This document shows positions 1 through 11,715 of a stretch of DNA of 64,000 bases, piece by piece. Source of the stretch: Acanthamoeba lenticulata (taxonomy: Eukaryota; Discosea; Longamoebia; Acanthamoebidae); contig NAVB01000925.1 of the NCBI GenBank assembly GCA_002179805.1, positions 35,740-99,739 of the forward strand, read 5' to 3'. The translations under genes and the position numbers were made by a program. Positions within the stretch are counted from its first letter, which is position 1. Each line of letters opens with the position of its first letter. The notes under the pieces were generated by a model, which did not search any database, was not told where the DNA came from, and was given only the letters and a program-made list of their open reading frames with translations.

Positions 1-3000
1 CCTAACCAGGCAGCGCCTGTCGTGGTCACCATCCCCCCGCATGACGAGGATGACCAGGGCGAGGGGTTCATGCTCAAGAGCCTCGACTTTCGGGGGAGCC
101 AAAATGCGGGCGACGCAGCGCAAAAGGGAGTCACCGGGATGGAAGCGGATCACTTTGCCGACGATGCCTATGCCTTTGCGATGGCACTGGGCGAAGAGGA
201 AGAGAAGGCCAAGAGGGCGCAGGAGTCCTACCGGCCCGTCCCGCTTGGCCCATCATCATCGTCATCTTCATCACGGCCTGCTGCACAGCAGCCACCCTTC
301 GCCAACGGACGAGGGCGGCCTGCCGCCGCAGCGCCGCAGCAACGATCGACTGCTGCCGGCAATCGAGAAGCGCCAATCGTGCTGCTGGACGAGATGGACG
401 TTCCAACTAGCGGCGTCCCCACAAGTGGTGCCGTAGCTGCTGTCCCTGCCCCCGCGGTGGCGGCCACTGCTGCGGCGATCAAGCAGGAGAACAGCAATAG
501 CGAGAGCTACGATGACGACAGCGGATGGCTCTATGACGCCATCGTTGCCGAGTCCGATATCGACAAGTTTATTAGCAAAGCCGCCGCCGCGGGGAGCAGT
601 GAAAACGGCCACAACACGCGCGAGGACAGCAGGAAGCGGAAGCGGACCAGCAGCAATGCCACAGGAGGAAGCGAGCGAGAAGAGTCCGTGAGTTCGACGG
701 GCATTTTCTCATCGTCGCTCGTGATGGTGCCGCAGACCAATCCCGGCGCGTCGACGGACGCTTCGGAACCAGCCCAAGCGAGCAGCAGCAACAGCAAGGC
801 CCAACGGACCGAGTCCAGCGGCCCGCCGTTTGCAGCGGAGAACAGCGAGGTGGACGACCTCGTCATGATGCAGGCCCTTGACCAGGTCGAGCTCAGACTG
901 TCACAGCAGGCGCCTCAGGTGCCACAACAGGACGAGTTCTCGCTCTTCTCGGCCAGTTGCCGTATGGAACCGGGCGTTGTACCCTCATCGTCCTCGTGCG
1001 TCGCCGACGGTACTGGTGCCAAACTCCTCTGTCAAGAAGGCAAGGTAGTGGCCACTGACTCTGTCGATGTCCGCATGCGTTGGGCCCGCGCCCCTTTGTG
1101 CAGACGACATACTGAGCATCAACCCGCTGGCCACGGGCCTGAGTGTGCCCGAACACGCGGCCTCGTCCGCTTCATCGTCGTCCTCGTCATCCTCGTCCAA
1201 CGGCGCTCCAAAGCACGCCGCCGTGGCCGAGGCCGACAGGACCACCAGCAGCAAGGCGGCCAAGGAGGCATCCGCCGATGAATTGATCCGTATACAGCAG
1301 GAGAACAAGCAGCTCGCCCGCGAGAAGGCGAGAGCCGAGGAGGAGCGCGAGCGCATGGAGAAGGAGCTTGCGGCGATGCAGCGACGACTGCAGCAGGTCA
1401 AGGCCGAGCAGGAGGCCAACATCGAACACCTCAAGCGGAACGCCCAACATGTGCGTCCGCAACATAGCGACGCAGTCGCTCCCTTAAAGTCTTGGTGTTG
1501 ACGTGGTCTGGACTGGCGAGCAGGCGGCGGCCAATCAGGCGACGCTCGAGGAGCAGAACAGCAGCCTCAACCAGCGGCTGGTGCAGGACGGCCGGTCGCT
1601 CCAGCGGCAGATTCGGTCCCTCAACGAGCAGCTGGCCCTCAAGGTGCGCCGCTCTGGTGGCCAACTTTTGCATTTGATCTGACCAACTCACGGCCATGGC
1701 TCATGGGCAGGAGCGGGAGCTGGCCGGGGCCGAGGAGACCAGGCGGCGGCTCCTGAGTGAGCTCGAGGAGGAGCGCAAGCGCAAGCTGCAGCTGGCGACG
1801 CTGCCCACGACGCGTCGCACCGAGGAGGAGGATGAGCGCTCTGGCGTCAAGCCGCTGAGCAAGCGCGAGAAGCGCCTGTCGACTTCGCTGGCATCCCGCG
1901 AGGCCGAGTTTCAGTCTTCCGGCCTCACGCCGCTCGTTCGTCCGGTATGCCTCTTCCTTTTGTTCATAATTAAAGTTGACCTTAACTTGATTCAATTCTA
2001 TTGGTGGCAGTCGGAAGTGGCCGTCTTGCACCACCTGCTGGACGAGGACATGTCGGGCCATCTGCTTGCCCTCCTCGGCAGCCAGGCCGTCTCCCCGGCG
2101 GCGCTCGTTCCGTTGCCCTCTAGCGAGGCGGGAGCCTCCACGGACTCGTCCGCAGGCAGCGGTACACCACCCCACGCGTTCGGCCCTCACTCCGCGTTTA
2201 TTGGGCCATCCAATGGCTGACTGGCGCGCGGTGTGTCTCGCCGTGGACAGTGTTGCTCCTATTCCGGCATGCCTCGTCCCAGTCGCTCCGGGACTCGCAG
2301 ACCGAGACCGAGCGAAGCGAGATGCACGACAAGCGGCGCAAGCTGGCCGAGGAGCTCCGCGTGGCGATCGCCAAGGTGCTCTACGAGCAGGCCTCCCTCA
2401 CGGTCATGCTCCCCATCCTCTCCGACTTCATCGTCCTCGCCAAGAAGCGTTCTTCTTCCGGCGGGAGCTCGGCCTCGGCCGCCGCCCCGGCGCCCAAGTC
2501 CAGCGCTGGGCGCAGCGAACTGTCGTCTTCGTCCTCGGCAGCGGGCCTTGTGGCCGACGAGACAGAGGTCATGTCGCTGCTCTTCTCGGCGCTGGGCGTG
2601 CTTCACGTGCTGGTCGAGGGCTCCGAGCGGTGCCGCCGGGCCATCCTGTGGGACGAGAAGGACGAGATTGAGGACCGCGAGCGCCGCCAAGCCGAGCGCG
2701 CCCAGCTGCTGAGCGCCGCCGCTCGGGCGCCCTTGGCCCTGCCCACCACGACCACCACAACGACAACGCTCAAGGCGCCGATCAAGTTCGAAGGCTGCAA
2801 CGGCGCCGCTGAGGCCGACGCTGCGGCGGTGATGCCCCACGGGCGGCTGCGCAATCCGCGGATCCTCGTGCAGAGCGCGGGCGCGGGCAGAGGAGCCGAG
2901 GCCGACGCCAAGATGGACGTCGTCGAGGGCAAGGACAAGGACAAAGACAAGGGCAAGGAAAAAGAGACCGAGGCCGAGGAGACGAGCAGGCGGGGGGCAG

Positions 3001-4475
3001 CGAGCGCGCGATCGCTGGCGTCGCTGTTCCTCTTGGGCCGGAGCGACGGCGAGCTGGCCGACTCGACCGACGATCCGGACGGGACGGACCTGGAGGCCGA
3101 CGGGCAGCTGGACTTCTTCGCCCTGCTGGCCCAGCGCGACTCGACCGCCGCTGCGACGACGGCCGGCGAAGAGCGGTTTCAACTGCTGCCTCCCTACGTC
3201 GACGCCCTGCGCGGCCGGCAGGGCGCAGCGGCGGCCGGGACAAGGACGTCGACGTCGGCAACAACGACGACGAATCCTTCTGTGCAGCTGACGAAGACAA
3301 CCGCGCCGGCCCGAACGCTGGAAGCGGCCGCGGTGCGAAGCCGTTGCGCGCAGCAGGCCGTGCGCACGCCGAAGCTGCTGGCGCTGATTATCAATCGTGT
3401 GCTCAAGCGGAAGGAGATCCTGATGGACAAGCACGGGGAGATCATAAGCAAGGCCCTCCAGATCCTCAACGCCCTCGCCTGGCACTGCCCACCGCACCTC
3501 CTCCACAAGTTCGAGCCGCTGTTCATGTCCAACCTCATGTTCTCCTTCCTGGGCCGCACGAGCCCGCTTCCCATCAAGGAGCTCGCCGTCGACCTCCTTC
3601 TCCACCTCTTCAAGAGTACGTCGTCGTCATCTCTGCAGATTCACGTGGCCTTTACCTCACCATGCCCATTCGTGCGTGTGCAGTTCCGTCGTTTCTACCA
3701 ATGCTCAAGAAGACGGCCAACGGCGGCCTCACGCTGCTGGACCGGGCCGTCAAGTACCTGGGCTCTGAGCAGTACGACCTCGCCGAGGTCCGCCACCTCC
3801 TCTCCTCTGCCCCTTGCGCTTTATTGGCGGACTCGGGCTGAGCCTGGCCATTGTTTGTGGTGCAGATCCGGAGCCTGCGGGCCAAGGTCGTGCGGCTGGT
3901 GTCGCTCGTGGAGATGAAGTACAAGGACGCCAGCTTTGAGGTCCTCCACTCCAAGAAGGAAAAGGTAACAACCACGACTCCAGGTCGCCTTTCTGCGCTG
4001 CGATGCTCACACGCGTGCGCGCAAACCAAACGGCAGGCGACCAACTTGTTCGTGTCGTTGGGCGTGGCGCTGTGCGCCGAGGTCGAGACTCTGCAGGGCC
4101 TGCCGCACGCCGACCCTGGGGCTCGGAGCAGCGCCGGCCTCGTTCGCGAGATCGTGAACCTGCTCCTGCTCCTCCTCAACCACCTGGGCCCCGAGTCCGT
4201 CACTGCCCACGCCGCCTCGGCCCTGGTACGCCTCCTCCCTCTTCATCCTCGTCATCATCATCATCATCATTTCCTTGGGCCTTGGTCTGACGTGCGGCGG
4301 ACGTGGACAGCACTACTACCACCGCGCGACGAACCTGCTGGCCTCGCAGGCCGTGCATGGGCTCGTGATCGACCTGGCCTCGTCGGCGGACCACCTCCAC
4401 GCCTCCATCTTCCGACCCGCCTTGCCGACCACCGAGGACGACAACAACGACAAACACATGGACGTGGAGACATGA
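1..4475 (+). CDS. Coiled-coil and helical-repeat protein, possible ATRIP (5' end outside window)
   Basis: The reading frame is already open at base 1, so the gene starts upstream; the first in-frame ATG is at 70. At least eight exons join in phase; the first introns are 1045-1103 and from about 1450 to a CAG just before GCGGCC near 1530. Low-complexity Ser/Ala-rich N-terminal sequence leads to an acidic motif VDDLVMMQALDQVELRLSQQ near 850-910. A Glu/Arg/Gln-rich coiled coil runs across exons from about 1290 to 1900. The C-terminal half (about 2280-4475) is Leu-rich and helical, resembling HEAT/ARM repeats. ATRIP, the partner of the checkpoint kinase ATR, has this order: an acidic RPA-binding motif, a coiled coil, then helical repeats. 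I see no unique signature residue, so ATRIP is an inference. Other coiled-coil HEAT proteins remain possible. Confidence 0.5.
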
Positions 4476-4598
4476 CGATGGTGGATCGATTGCAAAAATA
4501 TGTTGCTTGGGGAGAAGAAGATGACAAAATGGGAGGTGTGTACATGATTGGTGGGATCACGTCTCAGAGGAGGAGTATCACTGTAGGAAGAAGTGGAG

Positions 4599-6658
4599 CT
4601 ACGGGCAACGAGCCACGTTGATCTGGCCGCCTCCTGCGCCGGTCAGCGTGGCGGCCACGACCGCACCCTGGACTTGCGCGTTCTCGAGCGTCACCGCAGC
4701 CTGAGGAGCGAGCAGCGTGCCTGCACAAGGAGAGTTGGTGAGGCATGACAAAGGCGATGAAGAAGACGATGACGATGATGGTGAGGTACCAGGGAATTCG
4801 AAATTCTGGATCGTCACGCTTTCGGCCGCGCAGATGTTCCACGTGAAGAGGCCAGCCGGCACGCCACCGGTGTCAAAGAAGAAGTTGGTGAAGCTGACCG
4901 TGCCGTTGCCAAGAACGTTGATGATGACGGAGCTGACCGACGAAGAAGCTCCGACAAGACGCATGAACCCAGCCCTGGCGAGCGTCGAGACCTCCACCGA
5001 AAACACCTGCCGCATGCTCAGCGTTAGCGATATGGTCGACCGAACTTCTCATGAGGTCAAGTCGTACCTCGGTCTGTCCCCCACTAGCGAGGAGCCGAAC
5101 ATCACCGAAGATGGTCGTGTCGGCCGGCCTCGCGTCAACTTGGCACAGCGAGGCGCTCACCGCGGTCAAGTTGGCCCCGACTGCCACAAAGTCAATCTCG
5201 TTGCCCACCTGCAACGTCACTCCGTCAACCAAACGAGGACAAGGCAGGCGGCACCTGAACAGGAGCACGTACCACGAGGCTGTTTCCTGCGCTGAAGGAC
5301 GGCAAGTTCAAGATGCTGCTTGTGTTGGACACCATCAGGTTTCCGCAGAAGAGTTGCCCGCTGAAGTCGACTGCTCCGGTCACCACCAAGGTGGACTGCT
5401 GACTGGCTTCCTCGGTGCAGGGTGTGTTTGCGAACACGCCGAAGCGACGAAGTCGTACGCCTCCGTTGGCCGCTGCCTTGGCCTCAAAGTCACCGTTGGC
5501 CATGTCGATCACCAACGCAGAGGCGTTGGACGCGCTGGCCGAGTTGCCCAGCACGAAGGCGCTGAATCCTTGGGCAGAGCCGAGCAGCGGCTGAGGGCAG
5601 ACTGACGTCGACGGCGAGGCCGAGGTGAGCGGCGACGGGCCAGGCGTGGACAGAATAGGGGAAACGGACGTGGAAGGCGAAGAGGTGGGGGACCGGGAAG
5701 TGGAAGGAGTGGCTGAAGGCGTCGTTGAGGGAGAAGGCGAAGGGGTAGAGGAAGGAGACGGAGAAGGAGACAAGGAAGACGAAGGCGAGGGTGAAGTGGA
5801 GGGGGAGACCGAAGGGGAAGAGGAAGGGGAGGGAGAAGGAGACAAAGAAGGAGAAGGGGAAGAAGATGGCGAAGGAGAAGCGGAAGCTGAAGCAGAGGGA
5901 GAAGAAGAAGGAGAAGGCGATGCAGAAGAGGACGTTGAAGGCGAGACGGACGGAGAGGAAGAGGGCGGCGTTGACGTGGAAGGTGAAGCAGATGGCGATA
6001 CAGAGGGCGAGGCCGAAGGAGAGAAGGAAGGAGCAGAGGACGAAGAAGGTGTCAGAGAAGGCGATGGAGAAGCAGAGGTAGAGGGAGTAGGGGAGGAGGA
6101 AGGGGATGGAGAAGTCGAGATGCTTGGGAGGGGGCTGGCGGAGAGAGAAGGAGTGGGCGATGCGGAAGCGGAGGGACTGGGGGAAGGAGATGAACTACCT
6201 GAGGGTGAAGTGGAAGGAACAACGGACACGGATGGCGACGAAGAAGGAGACGAAGATGGTGAAGTCGAAGCCGATGAAGATGGTGAAGGGCTTGCACTCC
6301 GAGATGGGATCATGCTCGACGGAGAGGGAGACACCTTCTTCGGACATGTTGGGGAAGGTGAAGCAGAGGGAGACTTGGGGCACGGAGCCGAAGGCGAGGG
6401 AGATGGCGACTTGGACTTCTCACCGCAGGGAGACGGACTCTGGCGATGCTTGTATTGAGAGTCATGGGAGTGGTACGACTGCCCCCAGTCTTCTCCATCG
6501 TCGTCGTATTCCTGACTGTCATAGGTCTGGTTGCTTTGGTCATCATCGCTCTCGTCGTAGTCGTCGTAACTGTCGGCGTCATCGTAGCCATGGCCGAAGC
6601 ACTGTTGGGCCACTAGTACGAGGATGAGGACGAAGACGGTAAGGAGACGCATTGTCAT
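4599..6658 (-). CDS. Secreted Ser/Pro-rich choice-of-anchor-A protein (Jonah-lectin-like)
   Basis: The protein starts [20 protein letters not shown], a clear signal peptide, then has an Asp/Tyr-rich acidic stretch and a long Ser-Pro linker (about 5640-6410). After the linker comes a choice-of-anchor-A (CAA) domain: [20 protein letters not shown], a LFTWNIC segment, then [20 protein letters not shown] and a GGGQIN-type end. Three short introns join in phase: about 47 bases near 5220-5265, one at 5030-5095 and one at 4720-4790. CAA domains form beta-helices and are mostly known from bacterial surface proteins. In Acanthamoeba they occur in the Jonah cyst-wall lectins, which bind cellulose. A cell-surface or cyst-wall role is inferred from the signal peptide, the linker and this family. 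No C-terminal membrane anchor is visible. Confidence 0.8.
5640..6410 (-). repeat. Ser-Pro dipeptide-rich coding repeat
   Basis: Irregular tandem repeats of Ser, Pro, Thr and Ala codons (SPSPSSS-type) form the linker between the acidic N-terminus and the CAA domain. On the plus strand they read as purine-rich GAAGG/GAGG tracts. Such a linker is usually extended and O-glycosylated. Confidence 0.85.
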
Positions 6659-7031
6659 GATTCAGCAGGTGTTAGCAAGGCTGCTCTGGTCGTGGTGGTT
6701 GTAGATGAATGTTGTTTGGTTGGCTATTAAAACAGAATAGCTCATATGTCCTGATAGTACTTTGTCCATTTGTCCTAGAGCGATTGGAAAAGTCATTATC
6801 ATTGCCTGTTGCCAATAGGCCGGAACTTTAAGTGGCCTCCGGAGATCATCCTTACAGCGCCAGTTCCACTGCAGCAGCACTAGGTCGAAATTTCCACATC
6901 GTCCAATCACCTTTACGCTCTAATATCTCGTTTCTTTGTTTTTCATCATGAATAGATAACCGTCTTTTCCTGTACATCGTGAGCTCCCCGAATGTGTGTT
7001 GTGATGTGGTTGGTCGTTCCCTCGTGGCCGC
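6659..7031. other. Intergenic region upstream of the CAA gene
   Basis: About 370 bases lie between the start of the CAA gene and the stop of the kinase gene, both on the minus strand. It is richer in A/T than its neighbours and holds no exon-like codon use. It should contain the CAA gene promoter and the kinase 3' end. I see no clear TATA box or other site. Confidence 0.5.
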
Positions 7032-10000
7032 TCACCAGATGGCGTTTTGCACCGAGGAGGTGGAGCGCCGTCGCTTGTCGCCTTGGGCGGCGGAAGAAGA
7101 AGAGGAGGAGGAGGTCCGGGTCGACGACGAGATGATGTGGGTCGGGGTCGGGGTCGTGGGGCGGGGCACGGCCGAGGTCGGGGCAAAGTAGTTGCTCACC
7201 ACCGACGCGGCGGAGGCCGCGGACGAGGACGAGGGCCCGCCCGCCGGGCCTCGCGGCAGCACGGGCGAGCCGCTCATGGGCGGGTGCGGCGAGTGGAGCT
7301 GCACCGAGGTCGTGGTGGTCTGCGACGACAGCGAGTACTGCAGGAGCTGCTGCGACTGCTGGATGAGCTGGCTCTGCTTCTGCTTCTCCAAAATCAACTG
7401 CGCCATCTCCATCTCCAGCTGCTGGCACCTGAGCAGCACAACCACGCGGAACGAGAAGGAATGTGAGAATGCATGGAATGCAAGGCTTGTGGCATCAGGA
7501 CTCACCTGGCCTTCCAGCTGAGAAGCTCGTTGATCACGCTCAAGATGGGCTGGTTGAGGTAGTGCTCGAGCTGGATGCCTCGCTCGTCCTGAAACTGGAT
7601 CAGGTGCGCCTGCTCCTCGTCGCGGGCCTCGCCCTCTGCGCCTCCGCGCTTGCCGCGGAAGGCCGGAATGCCGTTGGCGTTCTTCTTGTCTCCTCCTTCG
7701 CTCTCTCGCTTCTCCGTGGCAAACGAGACCTCTTTCTTGGCGCTGCGGAGCCCAAAGAAAAAAAAAAAGAAGACAACGATCAGCGTTACAACAGTGCACC
7801 TGAATATGAGGTTGGCAGGAAGGAGCACCTGTTGGGCGAGTTGTGGACGGGGCTGAGGTCCTCCACAACCCGGAACGTGTTATAGGGCAGGTTCACCCGG
7901 CTAAACGCCGAAGAGTTGCTCTCCTGCGGGTCACGCCTGGCGCTGCTGTTGATGTTGTTGTGAAGCGATTTATCGGTGGGTCCACCCGGTGGTCAGCAAC
8001 AACAACCATCAGCAAGGTCCCTAGTCATCAGCGCGGAAGGTGGCCGTACCCAGGCGCCTTCCGGGAGGCACGCCCGCGCCCTGATTCCGTCATCGAGCTG
8101 GTCATCCTCTATAAATCATCATGACGATGTCAGAGGTGATCCAAGTAAGTAAAGGTCAAGACAAGCTCATGAGTGTGTACATCTTCTTGCGGGCTCTCCA
8201 AGTCGTGACATGGCGGCGAGCGAGGCCCGGTCCCTTCGCCGTCATAGTCGTCGCGCCGCTCCCACGAATTGCGGATGATGGGGAAGGGCCCGGGCGCCGA
8301 CGTCGAGTAGGGCAACGTCCCGGCCTCGCCTTCGCTGATGCAGCGCTGGGCGGGCAGGATCGTTGTGGCGCCCGACAGAGGTGACAAGAGCGGCGGAGAC
8401 TCGCTGCAACTGCTCGACAGAGACGATGACGAGTCCGTCGAGGACATGAGCGAGGAGTCGTTCCCAAATTCGATGCCCTCGTCTGTGAAGGAGACAACAT
8501 GATCGGTCATCATCGTCGTTAGCTTACTCCTTTTGTGGTCCGTAAGAAGAAGGAAGAGGAGGAGGAGGTTTGACGAACCGGTGCCGGTGTAGGTGGTGTC
8601 GCCGTCCAGCTCGGTGATCAGCTCCTCGGTGATCGGGGCTGGTTGCTCTCGCTCCTTCATCTCCTTCTCCTTCTCCTTCTCCTTTTCCTTCTGCACGTTT
8701 GATCCGATGTTGAGTTCGTTGCGCACGTAGTGGACGATGTTGGAGATGAATTCCTTCGACATCCGCTTCCCCTGTTGGCCCACCAAAGAATGAATAAATG
8801 AATGCCGAAAGTGAAAATTCGAAAAAAATTCATCATAATTTCAATATTGTTAAAATAGTTTTCTAACAAAATACAAGAAAGGCGGAGGCGCGAACCTTGC
8901 CCTCGCTGAGCTGTCGAGAATGTCGCTTGACGGTGACGTCCTTGGGCTCTTCCGTTTGCGCGTCCGGTGTTGGGGGGTTGCTGGCCATGTCCTGTAACAC
9001 TTGCAGCTGCGTCTTTTGTTGTGTGCGGTTCTCTGCCTGCTGGAGATGTCCTCACCCACAAAAAGTGAGGTTCGACCTACGCCATTCTTGTTCATGATTG
9101 GTGTGTCGTACCATCTGTGCCGCCTTTTTCGTTCTTAGCCGCTGGTACTGCTGCAAAAGCCTCGTTATCACCTCTTCGCTCCGCCTGTAGCACGCGTGGT
9201 GATGATGAGGATGAAAGGACAAGCGTTGTCATGAAGCTCGTTGGTCCACGTACCTGCTGTCGTAGTTGTTGAAAAAGTCGTGTCGTAGCAGCTCTCGCGC
9301 AGATGGTCGCTTCGCCGGGTCCTTTTGCAGGCATTGGTTGATGAAGTCGATGAAGGCCGGAGACCACTTGGTCGGCTCGAGCACAGTGGGTGGTGGCCGG
9401 CTGGCCAATTGATGTGCAGCCTGCATAAAAAGGGTGAGCTTGGCTGATGTGTTGAAGGTTCAACGAAAGCAAGTCACCACCGTACCCGCAGGGGATCCTC
9501 CATCGCGTACGGCGGCTGGCCGTCGGCCATCTCGATCAAAGTGATGCCCAGCGCCCTAGAGAACAAGGGAAGTTGAGTGAGACACCACAGCGAGATGAGC
9601 ATTCGAGGGAGCAAGCATGGTACCAAATGTCTGCGGCTTCGTTGTAGGTGCCTCCGGCGTAGACCTCGGGCGCGAGCCACAGAGGCGAGGGCGTCAGGCC
9701 GTGGGCCTTGATCAGCGTTCGCGTCCATAGATAGGGCATCCCAAAGTCGGCTGGAGCGGGCCAACTCTAAACAAGTGAGTGTCTCATGTTGATCTCCAGG
9801 CACAAGCAGACATGCGTACCAAGCTTGGCATCGCCCAGCTCGTTCATGAGAACGTTGGAGCACTTGAGATTGCGGTGAACCTGTCACGCGCAGAAGGGCA
9901 CTTTAACCACTGGCCCGATGGGGTGAATGAATGCAAAAGAAGTGCGTACGATGCCCATCGTGTGCAGATAGGAGAGACCGTGGAGGACGGAGGTGATGAT

Positions 10001-11447
10001 CGACGTCAACTGGAGTTCCGAGAAGCGGATCCCATATTTTTGCATGGCCGTAAGACTTCCCATGGCGCAATACTCCATGATGATCTACCCCAGCGTAGAG
10101 ACGAATGACGTGCAAGGTTAGGTCGTCAAGTAAGAGACGGGAGATGAAAAGCGTCACTGTAACTTACCCACATGAAGTCGTCATTGTAGAAAGTCCCGTA
10201 GTAGCGCGCACAGTTGGGGTGGCGTGCGCGCTGTAGCAAAGAGATCTCATTGGCCACCTGGGCGCTGTTGGGTGCATGCCGCGCATGGGTTAAAAAAGAC
10301 AAATGACAGGCAAGTGGAACACAACGTACACGGATGTCGTCGAGATCTCGCCTTGGCCTTGCACATGAATGATTTTGGAGGCGACCTCGAATCCAGTTTC
10401 TTTAACCATCGCCTTGTGAACGACTGCTTGTGGGCTGTGTACGCTAAAGGAGTGAGAATTCTGCATTGTACTCATCCAGATGACAGATAGACCGGCTTAC
10501 CTATCGCCCAGCTTTCTGCGCAGGGTGAAGAGGTCGTTGGGGTCGCCATTCATGATCGAGTTGACGGAGTGTGCCGGGAAGACGCGCTTGTCTTCGCCCA
10601 CCCGATTGTGAAGCTGCTCCGGGAGAGAGAAGCGCCAGGTGTTCTTCTTCTCCCGAGATTTTTCTACTCACGCCATGGTTGCATGAGCTTTCAGACACCA
10701 AGACAAGAGGCAAGGTAGCAAGTCGTACGGAAAGTCAACGACGCGCGCTTGCTCGACATGCTTGTTCCGCTCTGAGAGGCAGAAAACACCCAGTCAGCAT
10801 AGCGTAGCAGACGAGACCTACAGGGAAGCGGGGAACAGTACCGCTGGAGAGACAATCTCGCGAACGTCTTTGAACTCAGACGATTTTCGCTGGCGCACAG
10901 CCTTGCGCTGTTGTGTAGGGCTGGTGCCAGCTCGCCCTCGATCAGGGGCCGGCATAGTGTTGCTGCTACCTTCTGTCCGACCCTTGCCTTTGAGTCGCGC
11001 CTTCGCAAACTTGGCCAGCAGGCTCCCTCCTATTCGTGGCGCTCTGCGGGTCGATTACGAGTTGAGATTTAGTTGAGGCGACGCAGTCATCCTGTGACGC
11101 TGAGCGGCACCTTTTCTCCTCTTCTTTGTCCTTCTCCTGCTCCGAGTTTGCTCGTGAAGTACCACCTGAGCTCGCCCGCCGTGTTGACCGCTGAGAGGAA
11201 CTCTGCGCACATAACGTTACTCGGATGATCAGTCTCTAAACTTCCTAAACTTCCAAGCAAAGCGCTGGTCTTTTTGGATTACCCTCGTCAGCCACCTCGA
11301 CTTTTCCTTCTCCTCGGACATTCTGGTTTGCTTACTGACTTACTTCCGGCTTCCTCCGTCAACAGGCCACCATAATCCCCAAACGCACTAAATCACCAGG
11401 GAAGGCGCTTACGCTCGTCCTCGCTCTAAGCGCTTGAACAGGTGCAT
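7032..11447 (-). CDS. STE20-like protein kinase, predicted pseudokinase
   Basis: More than a dozen short exons join in phase. The N-terminal part is basic and Ser-rich (11447 to about 10700). The kinase domain begins MNGDPNDLFTLRRKLGD near 10556 and ends with ARELLRHDFF near 9280. Its layout is that of STE20/GCK kinases. The beta3 Lys (EVASKII), alphaC Glu (VANEISLL), DFG (9740-9748) and APE (WLAPEVY) are present. The catalytic loop reads HRNLKCSNVL, so the HRD Asp is Asn (codon 9869-9871), and the glycine loop is LGDSPQAV instead of GxGxxG. The long C-terminal part is Ser-rich with Gln/Leu-rich helical stretches (for example ILEKQKQSQLIQQSQQLLQ) and ends STSSVQNAIW. I expect a scaffold or allosteric partner rather than an active enzyme. 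The start is uncertain: ATG 11447 and ATG 11321 are both in frame. Confidence 0.7.
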
Positions 11448-11558
11448 TTCGCGCGTGCCTTTCCTTTCCGGTGTCGTGCGAGCTTCTGCCTTTCTGAAGG
11501 AAAAAAAAATAAAAGGAACAAGCGCTGGCAAGGGTCACGATGAGGGCGAAGGATAGGG

Positions 11559-11588
11559 GGAGAGAGAGAAAGAGAGAGAGAGAGAGAG
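11559..11588. repeat. GA/CT microsatellite
   Basis: An almost pure GA run on the plus strand (CT on the minus) lies just upstream of the pseudokinase gene, in a possible 5' UTR, intron or promoter. It is a plain low-complexity tract next to a polypyrimidine-rich stretch. Confidence 0.9.
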
Positions 11589-11715
11589 GTGAAGTGCGGC
11601 CTATTCTGGCCTATTCTGGCCTTGCCTCCTCGTGACCCCTGCCAGTCCAAGAGAGGCAAGAAGGACCTTCCTGGAGTGCGCGTGGCAATTTAACTCGGGG
11701 TCACTCGAGTCGGAA

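Noticed and set aside
2259..3605. A 448-residue minus-strand frame opposite the first gene.
   Set aside because: High GC at third positions keeps the antisense frame open. The sequence is Arg/Gly/Leu noise and the sense strand has helical-repeat coding with splice-consistent exons.
5625..6458. A 277-residue Glu/Gly-rich plus-strand frame.
   Set aside because: It is the complement of the Ser-Pro linker of the minus-strand CAA gene. Its composition follows from SPS codons and it has no independent support.
9060..9085. A second tRNA from a GAGGTTCGACCTA T-arm-like sequence.
   Set aside because: No matching acceptor, D or anticodon arms can be folded around it, and it lies inside the pseudokinase gene.
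10640..10780. A CRIB (Rac-binding) motif before the pseudokinase domain, from SLTF and LHNRVGED.
   Set aside because: The ISxPxxF-H core is not present and the exon junction in between cannot be fixed, so the resemblance is too weak to call.
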